A stretch of 64,000 nucleotides of DNA. Source: Paludibacteraceae bacterium (GTDB lineage Bacteria > Bacteroidota > Bacteroidia > Bacteroidales > Paludibacteraceae). The translations under genes were made by a program, and so were the position numbers. How positions within the stretch are numbered: the stretch's first letter is position 1; each line of letters starts with the position of its first letter. This document shows, in pieces, positions 1-10,800 of the stretch. Where the stretch lies: positions 124,001 to 188,000 of the forward strand of contig JAFYMG010000010.1 in the NCBI GenBank assembly GCA_017556705.1, in the 5' to 3' direction. The notes beneath the pieces are model-generated. The model did no database searches, was not told the DNA's origin, and was given only the letters and a program-made list of their open reading frames with translations.

Positions 1-69
1 GTTTTTTTTGATTAAAAGGGCATTTAGTGGAACAAAATTGATAAAAAAAAAGCAAAAATGTCGTTTCAC

Positions 70-100
70 TTGCTTATTCAAGATTTTTGTAGTACCTTTG
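70..100 (+). promoter_or_regulatory. Promoter of thrA (Bacteroidetes type)
   Basis: TACCTTTG at 93-100 fits the TAnnTTTG -7 box, with a weak TTG (70-72) in the -33 region. The start codon of thrA follows 38 bases downstream. No attenuator or leader peptide is visible in the short leader. Confidence 0.7.
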
Positions 101-137
101 TCAGTTAATTTGAAATTCAAAGAATTTACATACATCA

Positions 138-2570
138 ATGAAAGTACTTAAGTTTGGAGGAACCTCCGTCGGTTCGGTAGAAAGTATTCGTCAGATTCAG
201 CACATCATTGGTCAGCAGACCGAAGATTGTGTGGTAGTTGTGAGCGCCTTGGGCGGAATTACAGACCAGTTGCTGAAAGCAGCACAGTTGGCCTTGCAAG
301 CAGATGAGACGTATATGGAAGTCTATCAACAGATTAGCCAGCGCCATTTGGATATGGCAAACTCACTGATAGACAACACAACTATGCGACAGATGCTCTG
401 TCATGAGTTGGAGGGAATACTCGAAGAGTTGCGTTCGATTTTATTTGGTGTACATTTGGTGAAAGATCTAAGTGCAAAATCAGAAGCCGTGATTGTAAGC
501 TATGGCGAGCAGCTCAGTAGCCGTATAGTAACCGCAGCATTGCCAGGTGCGGTGCGCAAAGATTCATTGCAATTTATCCGCACCGACCGCAAGCAAGGGC
601 AAGTATTGCTTGACACCGAACTCACCGAAAAACTAATACATCAGGCCTTTTCTCCACGACCACATCTGGCCGTTTGTCCAGGTTTTATCTCGCGTGATAG
701 TCAAACCGACGAAATCACCAACTTGGGGCGTGGAGGTAGCGATTACACCGCTTCAATCTTAGCGGCTACCTTAGGTGCAGAGGTACTGGAGATATGGACC
801 GATGTCAATGGCTTCATGACAGCTGATCCTAGATTGATTCCTAACGCATATACTATCAAGAGCTTAAGTTATGTGGAAGCATCCGAGTTATGCCACTTCG
901 GAGCAAAAGTAGTGTACCCACCTACTATATATCCCGCGTGCGCGAAGAATATTCCTATTCGTATTCTCAATACGTTTTGTCCAGACAGCAATGGTACTAT
1001 CATCCAAGCCAAACCAGAAGAGAGCAAACGCTATGTGCGCGGTTTGAGTAGTATCCGCGATGTGGCATTAATTACCGTTTCTGGTCTTTCAATGGTAGGT
1101 GTGATTGGTGTTAACCAACGTATTTTCAGCGCATTAGCAGCTGGCGGAATATCGGTATTCTTAGTAAGTCAGACCTCATCCGAAAACTCAACCACCTTGG
1201 GTGTACAAGAGAAAGATTGCGACAAAGCCGTAGAAGTTCTGACCCGCGAATTTGCAGAAGAGATCAAAGTGGGATCAATGTATCCTATGTTGGTACAACA
1301 GGGATTGGCAGCTGTGAGTATCGTGGGAGAAAAGATGCACAATATGCCTGGTATCGCAGGAAAATTGTTCGGCACACTAGGTAGAAATGGTATTAGTGTA
1401 ATCGCCTTTGCACAAGGTGCTACCGAAACAAATATCTCATTTGTAGTACCCGCACAACAATTAAGCAAGACCATGAATGTGTTGCATGATTCATTCTTCC
1501 TCAGCGAAAACAAAGTACTGAATGTGTTTGTTTGCGGAGTAGGAACAGTAGGTGCACAATTGCTCGAACAGATTCAACAACAATACACCACCCTACTCAC
1601 CCAACAACACTTGCAACTGAATGTGGTGGGTATTGCCAATAGCCGAACTGCCATCTTCAATGCAGAAGGGTTAGACCTTAGCAATTACCGCGAGCAACTC
1701 AAACAAACAGAAAAAAGTTCTAGCGGTTTCAGTATTAAGCAGGCAGCGTTGCAACTATCCACCCTCTACAATAGTGTGTTTGTCGATTGTACTGCAAGTG
1801 CCGATGTAGCTAGCATTTACCTATCGTTATTAGAGAATAATATCTCTGTAGTAACTGCCAACAAGATTGCAGCCTCATCGGAATATACACATTACATGCA
1901 ACTCAAACAAACTGCTTTAGATAGAGGTGTAAAATTCCTGTTTGAAACCAACGTTGGTGCAGGTTTGCCAATCATTGGCACAATCAACGACTTGCGCAAT
2001 TCGGGTGATAAAATCTTGCGTATTGAAGCCGTATTGAGCGGCACATTGAACTTCATTTTCAATGAGATAGCAGCCGACATACCTTTCTCCGAAACAATTC
2101 GTCGCGCGAAAGAGCAAGGCTATAGCGAACCTGATCCTCGTATTGACTTAAGCGGCAAAGATGTAATTCGCAAACTCGTTATCCTAGCACGTGAAGCTGG
2201 TTACCAAGTAGAGCAAGAGGATGTAGAAAAGCATCTATTTGTACCAGATAAGTATTTCCAAGGTACAGTAGACGACTTCTGGAAGCAATTACCAGAATTA
2301 GATACAGACTTCGAAAACCGCCGTAAAAAATTAGAATCAGCAGGATTACGTTGGCGTTTCGTGGCAAAAATGGAAGAGGGAAAGACCTGCGTAAGTCTCG
2401 AAACCGTGGATGCCACACATCCATTCTACCAGTTGGAAGGATCAAACAATATCATCCTGATCACCACCGAGCGCTACCACGATTATCCAATGATGATTCG
2501 CGGATATGGTGCAGGTGCAGGCGTAACTGCAGCAGGTGTATTCGCCAACATTATGTCAATAAGTCACTGA
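138..2570 (+). CDS. thrA: Bifunctional aspartate kinase / homoserine dehydrogenase
   Basis: Catalyses the first and third steps of the aspartate pathway: aspartate to aspartyl phosphate, and aspartate semialdehyde to homoserine, feeding threonine and methionine synthesis in the cytoplasm. The 810-residue length is normal for the fused enzyme. The kinase domain starts with KFGGTSV (residues 5-11) and has the GRGGSD motif near residue 197. Tandem ACT regulatory domains run from about 305 to 455. The homoserine dehydrogenase half begins about residue 460 with the NAD(P)-binding CGVGTVG and contains TANKIA near 572 and a C-terminal GYGAGAG. The ATG sits 38 bases after a good promoter. Threonine feedback through the ACT domains is expected from the family. 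thrB and thrC do not follow; a terminator does, so it is monocistronic here. Confidence 0.97.
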   Translation: MKVLKFGGTSVGSVESIRQIQHIIGQQTEDCVVVVSALGGITDQLLKAAQLALQADETYMEVYQQISQRHLDMANSLIDNTTMRQMLCHELEGILEELRSILFGVHLVKDLSAKSEAVIVSYGEQLSSRIVTAALPGAVRKDSLQFIRTDRKQGQVLLDTELTEKLIHQAFSPRPHLAVCPGFISRDSQTDEITNLGRGGSDYTASILAATLGAEVLEIWTDVNGFMTADPRLIPNAYTIKSLSYVEASELCHFGAKVVYPPTIYPACAKNIPIRILNTFCPDSNGTIIQAKPEESKRYVRGLSSIRDVALITVSGLSMVGVIGVNQRIFSALAAGGISVFLVSQTSSENSTTLGVQEKDCDKAVEVLTREFAEEIKVGSMYPMLVQQGLAAVSIVGEKMHNMPGIAGKLFGTLGRNGISVIAFAQGATETNISFVVPAQQLSKTMNVLHDSFFLSENKVLNVFVCGVGTVGAQLLEQIQQQYTTLLTQQHLQLNVVGIANSRTAIFNAEGLDLSNYREQLKQTEKSSSGFSIKQAALQLSTLYNSVFVDCTASADVASIYLSLLENNISVVTANKIAASSEYTHYMQLKQTALDRGVKFLFETNVGAGLPIIGTINDLRNSGDKILRIEAVLSGTLNFIFNEIAADIPFSETIRRAKEQGYSEPDPRIDLSGKDVIRKLVILAREAGYQVEQEDVEKHLFVPDKYFQGTVDDFWKQLPELDTDFENRRKKLESAGLRWRFVAKMEEGKTCVSLETVDATHPFYQLEGSNNIILITTERYHDYPMMIRGYGAGAGVTAAGVFANIMSISH

Positions 2571-2588
2571 TAATCACAAAATAGATAA

Positions 2589-2620
2589 AAAAATATCTGC
2601 TCACCTGAGCAGATATTTTT
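2589..2620. terminator. Bidirectional terminator between thrA and the M6 protease
   Basis: A 14-bp perfect stem (2589-2602 with 2607-2620) with an ACCT loop and A/T tracts on both sides serves the convergent genes. The minus-strand CDS runs into it: its last codons and its TGA stop (2601-2603) lie in the stem and loop. Confidence 0.9.
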
Positions 2621-4112
2621 TATTGTTATGAATTGCAATACCTTTGTAGGTATGTGGATCAATCGGCTGACCAAGAATACTATACCACTGCCCTGTCAAA
2701 GGAACTACCACATTTTCAACATCAGCAGAAACTGTTGTGGTAGTAAAGTCGCAGGTAATCACCCCATTAATTTCTTGAATATTCTCCAAGCCATTGTGAG
2801 AGAATGGAGCATATTTGGTAATATTACCCGATCCTGGGAATGGCACCTCTGGCTTAGGTTGCGTAGTCGTATAAGGCGACGACACTTTCTTTGCAGAAAT
2901 CAAGCGATAACGAGCCACATAGTCATTTGGACAGTTTTGATACCAATCCTCTTCATTGAATATCACACGCCATATCAACATGCCATGACCAGGAAGATAT
3001 GCATCCCATCCCTCTTGTTGACGATTCTCTATATAGTACACAGTATCAGTACGATATGCACCTTCTAGCACATGCTTTTCGTTACGAGCCAACATATATG
3101 TAGTTGCGCCATCGGCAGGAATCTCCAAAGTTTGCGTTTTTGCCAGCGCCTCAGGCTCCAACCAGCCTAAATAATATTTATCATACACCGAGTAATTCGG
3201 CGGAGTATTGCCTCCATTGAGATAATTACCATAACCCATCAATGACCATGCGCCAGGGGTTTCTCGCTGATTTACCATAGGCGAAGTGGTTGTCAAATAA
3301 TAGTCAGGCAAACCTAAAACATGACTAAACTCGTGACAAATGGTTCCAATACCAGTACGAGCGTTGGTAGAATATTTCAATTCATTGGAGCACGCATAGT
3401 TATTTAATGTTTTGCCATCGATTTGCGGCAGATAATAGTCAGTTGCCGAGTTGGCATAATATGTATTCTGATTGTGGTTACCATAATAAAGTGTTGCCTT
3501 TAAATCCCAGGCATGAGGCCAAATCGTGGTTTCTGGTCCACCATCGGCTTGACCAACTCCAGCATAGATAATATAAACAAAGTCCACAAAACCATCATTA
3601 TTATTGTCATATCTTGTAAAATCTACTCCCATCTGATCTGCACCAAGACATGCGTCCAACACAAAATCAAATACATAACGATCATCTCCGTTATCCGTAT
3701 AGGTGTCGGTACCATAGTATGCCATCGTTTGTGGAAGTTTGACTGGACCTACTACATCAAAATTAGGAATGTATTTGCCATTGGATTGATCTGTGAAATA
3801 TTGCTTACATGAGCCTGTTGCGCCATTGTAGGTATAATTATCGCCATTGGCCAAAGAGTCGAAAGCCTGATATGTATTATTTTCTGCAAACTTTTGATCA
3901 GCAAACTCCACTAGAATCAACAACACATTGGGAGCTAGATTAATTTCAGGAGCACGCTCTGCTACAGTATTTCGTCGTGTATTCGCCTCCATGGGGATAC
4001 GAGGACGTACTGGCTCTGTAAGACCAAGTCCAGGATACGGAGGAATAGCAACTGCAGAAAGCGCAAATGATAACAATACTACTGTAAATACAAATAACAA
4101 CGATTTCTTCAT
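2601..4112 (-). CDS. Secreted M6-family metalloprotease with T9SS-type C-terminal sorting tail
   Basis: A zinc endopeptidase of the immune inhibitor A-like M6 family, predicted to be exported. The ATG at 4112 (MKKSLLFVF...) gives 503 residues with a clear Sec signal peptide; upstream in-frame ATG-less extension to 4196 would cross the promoter and is rejected. The zinc signature HEFSHVLGLPDYY lies near residue 256, with the HExxHxxGxxD pattern characteristic of M6. The last about 30 residues (W-Y-S-I-L-G-Q-P-I ... G-I-A-I-H-N-N-K-K) resemble the short sorting signal found on T9SS cargo in Bacteroidales, which fits the sprA gene 700 bases away. Substrate is unknown; proteins of this family digest extracellular or host proteins. 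The stop codon lies inside the terminator hairpin. Confidence 0.9.
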   Translation of the reverse strand: MKKSLLFVFTVVLLSFALSAVAIPPYPGLGLTEPVRPRIPMEANTRRNTVAERAPEINLAPNVLLILVEFADQKFAENNTYQAFDSLANGDNYTYNGATGSCKQYFTDQSNGKYIPNFDVVGPVKLPQTMAYYGTDTYTDNGDDRYVFDFVLDACLGADQMGVDFTRYDNNNDGFVDFVYIIYAGVGQADGGPETTIWPHAWDLKATLYYGNHNQNTYYANSATDYYLPQIDGKTLNNYACSNELKYSTNARTGIGTICHEFSHVLGLPDYYLTTTSPMVNQRETPGAWSLMGYGNYLNGGNTPPNYSVYDKYYLGWLEPEALAKTQTLEIPADGATTYMLARNEKHVLEGAYRTDTVYYIENRQQEGWDAYLPGHGMLIWRVIFNEEDWYQNCPNDYVARYRLISAKKVSSPYTTTQPKPEVPFPGSGNITKYAPFSHNGLENIQEINGVITCDFTTTTVSADVENVVVPLTGQWYSILGQPIDPHTYKGIAIHNNKKYLLR

Positions 4113-4133
4113 AATTTCTATATAAAATTTCTG

Positions 4134-4165
4134 CAAAGTTACTGTTTTATTCCCACATACACAAT
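4134..4165 (-). promoter_or_regulatory. Promoter of the M6 protease gene
   Basis: On the minus strand TAACTTTG (complement of 4134-4141) fits TAnnTTTG. An ATTG lies 20 bases upstream, a partial match to the TTTG -33 element. It places the transcription start downstream of the longer in-frame extension. Confidence 0.65.
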
Positions 4166-4200
4166 ATTTAATGTATAAAATGCATTTTTTTATCAAAAAA

Positions 4201-4232
4201 TTTGGTCATATCAAAAAAAAGCAGTACCTTTG
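4201..4232 (+). promoter_or_regulatory. Promoter of tRNA-Arg(ACG)
   Basis: TTTG (4201-4204), 20-base spacer, TACCTTTG (4225-4232): an exact Bacteroidetes promoter 21 bases before the tRNA 5' end. Confidence 0.85.
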
Positions 4233-4253
4233 CACCCGCTTTTGAGAGGCAAT

Positions 4254-4327
4254 GGTCCGTTAGCTCAACTGAATAGAGTACCACACTACGGATGTGGGGG
4301 TTGCAGGTTTGAATCCTGCACGGATCA
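4254..4327 (+). tRNA. tRNA-Arg (anticodon ACG)
   Basis: A full 74-nt cloverleaf can be folded by hand: acceptor GGTCCGT/ACGGATC (one G-T pair), D stem GCTC/GAGT, anticodon stem CCACA/TGTGG with loop CTACGGA, T stem GCAGG/CCTGC. The anticodon ACG (read as inosine) decodes CGN arginine codons. The CCA end is not encoded. Confidence 0.95.
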
Positions 4328-4332
4328 CGAAG

Positions 4333-4364
4333 AAGACGTTCAACACAAGTTGAGCGTCTTTTTT
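4333..4364 (+). terminator. Terminator of tRNA-Arg(ACG)
   Basis: A 12-bp stem (4333-4344 with 4349-4360, one G-T pair), loop ACAA, then a run of T. It lies 6 bases after the tRNA and just before the end of the converging kinase gene. Confidence 0.85.
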
Positions 4365-4367
4365 ATG

Positions 4368-4844
4368 CTAATGACGAATAATGTAATAAGGAATACCTAG
4401 TGCCTGTATTTCGCGCTCGTACCAATCAAATAGATATTCACGAATATTAGGATTCTCACGCACAGGATCTGGTTCCCACGGCATATCTGGATAACAAAGC
4501 AGATATACATCCATTGGATATTTATGCAATGCTTGCTCTACAAAATCTGGACATTCTCCATATTTATGCATAAACCACACCTTGGTGATAATCAATTCTG
4601 TATCAAAAATCTGAAGATCACCAGAAAGATGTTCTAACTGCTCAACTTGATGCCTGGCTATAGCAACAACATCACCATAGGTATATTCATAAGAAGGAGC
4701 CAAACGTTCCATATATTCTCTCGCATACTCTGAAACTAGCACACCGTTGTAGCGGTGTGCTAAATAATTTGCCAGAGTACTTTTTCCCGTAGATTCAGGA
4801 CCTATGATTCCTACTCGAAACACGATAGATTTATTTATTATCAC
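4368..4844 (-). CDS. NadR-type nicotinamide riboside kinase-like ATPase (AAA_28), kinase domain only
   Basis: A P-loop nucleotide kinase resembling the C-terminal ribosylnicotinamide kinase domain of NadR, which phosphorylates nicotinamide riboside for NAD salvage. The Walker A motif GPESTGKS is at residues 15-22, followed by the SEYAREY motif typical of the family and a FDTELIITKVW segment. At 158 residues it is a stand-alone kinase domain without the NMN adenylyltransferase half or the DNA-binding half of enterobacterial NadR. It is preceded directly by sprA; the GTG start at 4844 overlaps the sprA end by 14 bases (a second GTG at 4823 is possible), so translational coupling is likely. The link to sprA is probably only positional. 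Substrate is inferred from family resemblance, not certain. Confidence 0.8.
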   Translation of the reverse strand: MIINKSIVFRVGIIGPESTGKSTLANYLAHRYNGVLVSEYAREYMERLAPSYEYTYGDVVAIARHQVEQLEHLSGDLQIFDTELIITKVWFMHKYGECPDFVEQALHKYPMDVYLLCYPDMPWEPDPVRENPNIREYLFDWYEREIQALGIPYYIIRH

Positions 4845-7800
4845 GTGTTAGCATCAACTTGATATTGACACCCACATTATCCGATTTGATTGGATAAGAA
4901 GAAGATATCAATGGCGTAGTACCTTGATGGTCGTAGAAGAATTGCAAATTAATCTTCTGCGAAAGAACATAATCTGCACTTATCTTAATACCCAATACCT
5001 TATTACCTGAACTAGCTTGGGTCAAATCTTCCTCCACTTTACGGAGTAAGGTCTTAATATCCTTATAGCTGACATCCATATTGATCTTAAGATCATTGCT
5101 AACTTTCTTCTGGCCTCCATTTCGGTTCTTTGCAATGAAACTGAGATCTTTGATTGTATAACCAGCACCTATCACAAACTCATCCGTATGACCCTCTGTA
5201 ATTTGTACAGAATTGACATTCAATGAAATATTGCGTTGTTTACGATATTCAAACTTAGCGGACAGCGAGTTCTTCATCGTCATATTCAATCCTATCAGAG
5301 GCGAGAAGTTCTCTGTCAGTGTTACAGAAGATATATCATATGCTGAAGATGGAATCGGCATATCCGTAGTTACATCACGGACAAAACCAACCTGTTTGTT
5401 GCTCAAATCACCAGCAGGTACCCATGTGGAGTAACTAGAATAATTGCCTATTGCATACTTACATGTGTATGCATGTGTAAGGTTGATGGACTTAAAGTTA
5501 TCTCGCATCCAAGGCAAACGTCCCAGACCATCAAAAGTCACAGACCAGTTTGGTAAAATATGGAGCAAATTCATGAACGGATTCATTCCCACAGAGTTGA
5601 CATCTCGTCCCGTATATGCAGCCAAGAATGCAGGCACAAGTACGTCTGCAGTATTATTAGCAACAGCTCCGTTCTTTGCATCGTATGGTTCACCCCGCAA
5701 CTCCGCAGGGATAAAGCCCGAATTCGGATAACGAACTCCTACATATTGATGTGCAACACGTTGCTGCATAACATTTCGATTACTTAAGAATTGATCAAAG
5801 ATCTGTGATGCAAAGTTTTCTTCGGCACCTCCTACACGTTGAAAAGCGGTAGCAAGCGCCACTTGCGTGATATTAAACGAACCTGTCATATTCTCCTGCA
5901 ACTGATCGTAGGAATATATAATTGAGGTTGATTGAGCCTCATATCGTTTACCATTCAACTGAATCTTAAATCCAGGGAATGGTTCCAACGTCAATTTTGC
6001 ATCAAAGTCTTCAGTCTTTGAACGAGACGCAGGTTGTACCACAGATGTATCGCCAGACAACCAACCACTTTCTTTTGCCTTTTGTACAAAATCATCTGTG
6101 AATCCACCAAAAGCAAAATCAAAACCAGGAGCATAAATATTGTCAAAGCGTTGCTGACCCATGAATCCAGCTTGTGGCGCAAACCCTGGCAAGGTCATGG
6201 AATTCGTATTGCGATAAGTCACCTGTACTTTGCGGAACATCGTACCAAAATATGCCATCATATCTACCGCCACTTGTCCAGGAGTACGCTTGTTCTTATC
6301 TTCCGTTGTTATCGTGATAGATACATTTTCTAGAGCAACTGCTGATTCTACGGATGCTTTGGTATTAGATACAGCATTCCATTTCAACTTCACCGCCTTA
6401 CCATCCTTATTCACCGCAGTCAGTTTAATCGACTCACTACCTAAGCGGTGAGTGATCTCTTTTTTCTCACCAGCCTCCAAAGAAATAACTTCTGTATAGG
6501 TCTTTGGTTTGAATACGGCACGACGACGCATACTGACACGCTGGGTATAACGTTGATTCAGTTGCTTCCAATATTTGGACTTGCCATAGAGTGTCTCAAA
6601 GTTGATTCCTCCATCCACTTGCCATGCACGAGTACCACTTATCACATTACCTAAATTCACATCATTATTTGTTGATTGCATAGTGCGATTCCAATTGTAA
6701 GTAGCATTGTAAGAAGCATTTGCAGTCAACGCTTCAAGATATGGAATGCGATTGAATGGTACATTCCATGATGCCGAGAACACTTGTTGATAAGTATAAG
6801 GATTGCCCCAAGTAGCCATACTACGTTGGATCGAATCTTTCCAAGCAGAATAAGGATCATGTGTGAATTCATAATAGTAATTATTCTCATTGATAATCCG
6901 TATAATCTCTGGCGTATAGTATCCCTCATCTACTGTTGAATTCATCGCAGTTTGGAACGAGAACTTAATATTCTTCGTTAAATCATACTTAAAGTCAAAA
7001 TTACGATCCCATGTAAAATCCTTTGAGAAAGTCAAATCCATTTCATTTCCAACTGGAGCACCCAACTCAGCCATATTGAAATCACGCATCTTCATATGGG
7101 TAAACGTACGATGCATAGTTGTGTTAAAAGCCCAAGATTGAGGAAGATAATAGAAATTCATTTCACTTAAGAACTTGATCTTCTTCACTTTTTCTACATT
7201 CTTAAATGGCTCCCATGGCTTTGGATTGAAACTATACGAATAATTAAATGATCCCTTATAATCCTTCGACAAATCAGTTTCCGTCTCTGGACTATGTTGT
7301 TTTTGCTCGTTATAACTTGCTGATATAGAGAAGTTCGCTGGATCATAGAACATATTTTGTTTCTTCGAATGAATATCTACCTTCATATTAGATACCGAGA
7401 AACTAGTTGATTCGTGTACGGTATTGGCCATCACACGAATGGAGTCTTTTTCTTCCTTCGTTTCGTAGAGTTCCAAGGTCTCAGATAACTTCACGTCTGT
7501 ATCCAACGGATCATAGTCTGGAGATGTCGTCTCGTTAGAATATGAAACATACAATGGTATTTGCAATTTTGCTTTCTCTGGGAAGAGACGACCTGCCTCT
7601 AACGCTGCACTCACAGATATTTGGTATGCATCTTCCATATTGCGACTCAGCACATTGGATTCTATCGAACCATATCCCGCCGTTTCCACACGTCCTGCAA
7701 CATTCACCTGAGCTATATCACTAATACTCAATGCTGCATTACCCATTGCTGCCACACCGCCTTGTTCATTAAATTGGCTCAAACGCAACTCATTGACCCA

Positions 7801-10800
7801 TACCTCACCACTCACGCGCTTATTCGTTTTATTACGAACACCTATCATGATAGCCTGTATATCCTCCAATGTCGGGTTACCCATCACAGTGATTTTGTTA
7901 TCCAAATCCTCTGGATCATAAACCTCGTACGGAATCGTGTTACCCACTCCATTATTGCCTGCACGCTTTGCCCTATTACGTGCCAATTTAGCATCAGTCA
8001 ATGCTTGCAACTCAAAATCAAAAGTGTTTTGTTCTAACCAAACTTTCAGACGATCAGCTGGATTTTCGTTGCTATATATACCCTCTGGAGTCAAATCCAA
8101 CGGAATCTCATACTCATAATAGTTATTCTTCAAATCCGAACCTAAACGGATAAAACAAGTGATATCTTTATCCTCAATCGGATCAAATTGTGGCAAACAC
8201 TCCGCGTGCACAAACATCTGCAGGCGCTTGTATTGACGCATATCATACACCACGTTCTTATAAACTGCACGAGCATCCTTTGGTTCGATTTCTCGCAAAC
8301 GGAATACCATAGATTGCTCATTCTGAGAGATCAACTGTGCCTGTCCTGGATCTGTCTGACGAGAAATACCTGGAGGCAATACATAGTTGACTGGGGTCCG
8401 ATTAGAGTTCTCCTCTATATTCACAGCCTCTACATCCATCTCGCCACTCGTTGAATATGGGTTGGCAATATTATATTGATTATTAGCAAGATCTTGATAC
8501 AAACCTTTTGTATAACTGCGCCATTCTCCACGTACCAAATCCAACGAAGCCAATCGCAAGTGTGTCTCTTGCGAGAAATTGGTCATATAAATACGTGCAA
8601 AACGAATCGACTTGAAATTGCGAATATTACCTACCTTCTTCATCATGGCCGTATCACCACGCAAAGGAATCTTAAACTGATACCACTTCACCTTCGCTGT
8701 TTGACCATTCTTCAAGTTTACATTCGTTTCCATGATACTTGCAATATGCTGCTGGCCAACACGCTGCATATCTTCCTTTCGCAACGACACGCGGTAGCGA
8801 TAGAAGCGTTCACTATCATTCAATGTGTTATCTTGATTGATATCTTCTATATCTGGCTGAAGCGTAGAAGCTGTACCGTAATAAGCATTCTCTTTCATCT
8901 CTGGAGAGTTACCTTCTGTGCCATTATAGCGTTTGTAACGCACCAATATAGGAGTCTGCTCTGCATCATAGTCATCTCCACGATAATAGTGATATTTATC
9001 ACCTGAAGGGTTATTCAACGGAGAAAGTTGATCTCCCTCCCATAATGCTAGTACCGCGGGATCCACTTTTCCTCTCAATGCAGCTACATAATCAGCATAA
9101 GGTTTCTGGCCTTCATATTCAAACAACAATTCTTCTGCCGAACTCAAACCATTCAATCCCACATCCTGCTTCTCACGTGCACCAGCTTCATTAGCAAACG
9201 CCACTACTGTACTAGTGGTCTTTGGCATCCGTCCCCAAGTGGTATAATCCACCATATTCTCATCCCCATTCAATGGCAATCCATGCTCAAAACTCTTCTT
9301 TCCATCGCGCAAGATATCCTCACTCACATCACCCAAATCAATATACAGATCACCACCTTCAAAAGCAGCATCTGGGTTAGTCAGGAATGGATCCATCAAC
9401 CAAAATTCGATATACTCTATATTCGCTTTCTCAAAATCGGTATTATCCAACTTACGCATGATACCACCCCAACGCTCTTTCGGATTGGTCAGCTTACCAT
9501 CCGCACCTATCTCAGAGGCAGAAATATTATACGGGCCGCGTTCTGATGGATAAAAACTCAAATTCAATACTGCCAATTTCGTATCAGCGTTAGGCAATAC
9601 CTCTTTGTTTGGATACACCTCCTGCTCATACACAATACGCGTACGGTGATCCGACATCGCATTCAAATCGTCCTTGATATGTTTAGGAGTATTACTTTGA
9701 GGATGACCAAAAATAGGATCTACTGTGTACCATGCTAACAACGCACGATTCTTGTTATAATCTACATTATTACCCATTACGGCTTCATCATATCCCGCTC
9801 CCGTTGGAGTTGATGCTAACTTCCAATAGGTCGGATAATGAATATCAATATTCGTCTTCGTCGCCTCAAAATCATCAATATATGCCGTACCTGCAGAACC
9901 CACATCCCTCGTATGACCAGGTATCAAATGTGCAAATTCTGCATTCACTTGGAAAGTAGAAGGAGCTGTCGCATTAATCCATGGCACCTTATCCACCAAC
10001 AATGTCAACCACTGCAACTCCGTCTTCCAACTCGTATTTACGCCCCAAATCGTATTAGCCAACGGCTCGCTACCTGTATTCACTTTCGTTGTCAATGGTT
10101 TCTCACGCAAGTGCATAATCGTACCACCTACGGTGAAATCTTTGTTAAACTCATACTCCAAATGCGCACCAAACAACGACTTGCGCTGCATCGAGAACAA
10201 CGATTGATTCTCCAACTTCACATCTACATTCGTACCCGAATTGATAATTGATTGGTTCAATATCGTCACGACACCCATCGTATAATCCACTGTATAATCT
10301 ACATTTTCAATCAATGTAGCACCGCCTGCTGTCACTACCACACTTCCACGAGGAATATTCATCGCATTCAGTCGAATCTCATTACCTGCTGAACCTTGAT
10401 ACTTACCCGTCAGCATAAATTTATTCTTTTCCGACATCTCTTGCGCCATCACCAGCGTAGAATCATACAACTCTTGGAATACATATTTCTCCGCTATCTT
10501 CGCATCTCCAATCGCTTGCGCCAAGTGCGAACCAAAAGGTTCAAGCACAGGGAAGATGATACGACCCGTCGATGACGAAGCTGTATATCCCTCCACATAG
10601 TCAAACTTACCATCAGGAGATGCATTATTGCGAGAATCCAATCGATCCAGATTCATCACACGAAGCAACTGTTTACCTTTTACTGCACCCTCCATCAAGT
10701 ATTGCATCTCGGTACCTACTGAATCATTGCGATATTGGATATATAATTCAAACTTATCACTCGACATTTGACTGGCACCCAATGAATAAATATTCTTCAT

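Noticed and set aside
1..137. Leader peptide or attenuator for thrA
   Set aside because: No short frame rich in Thr or Ile codons and no competing hairpins in the 38-base leader.
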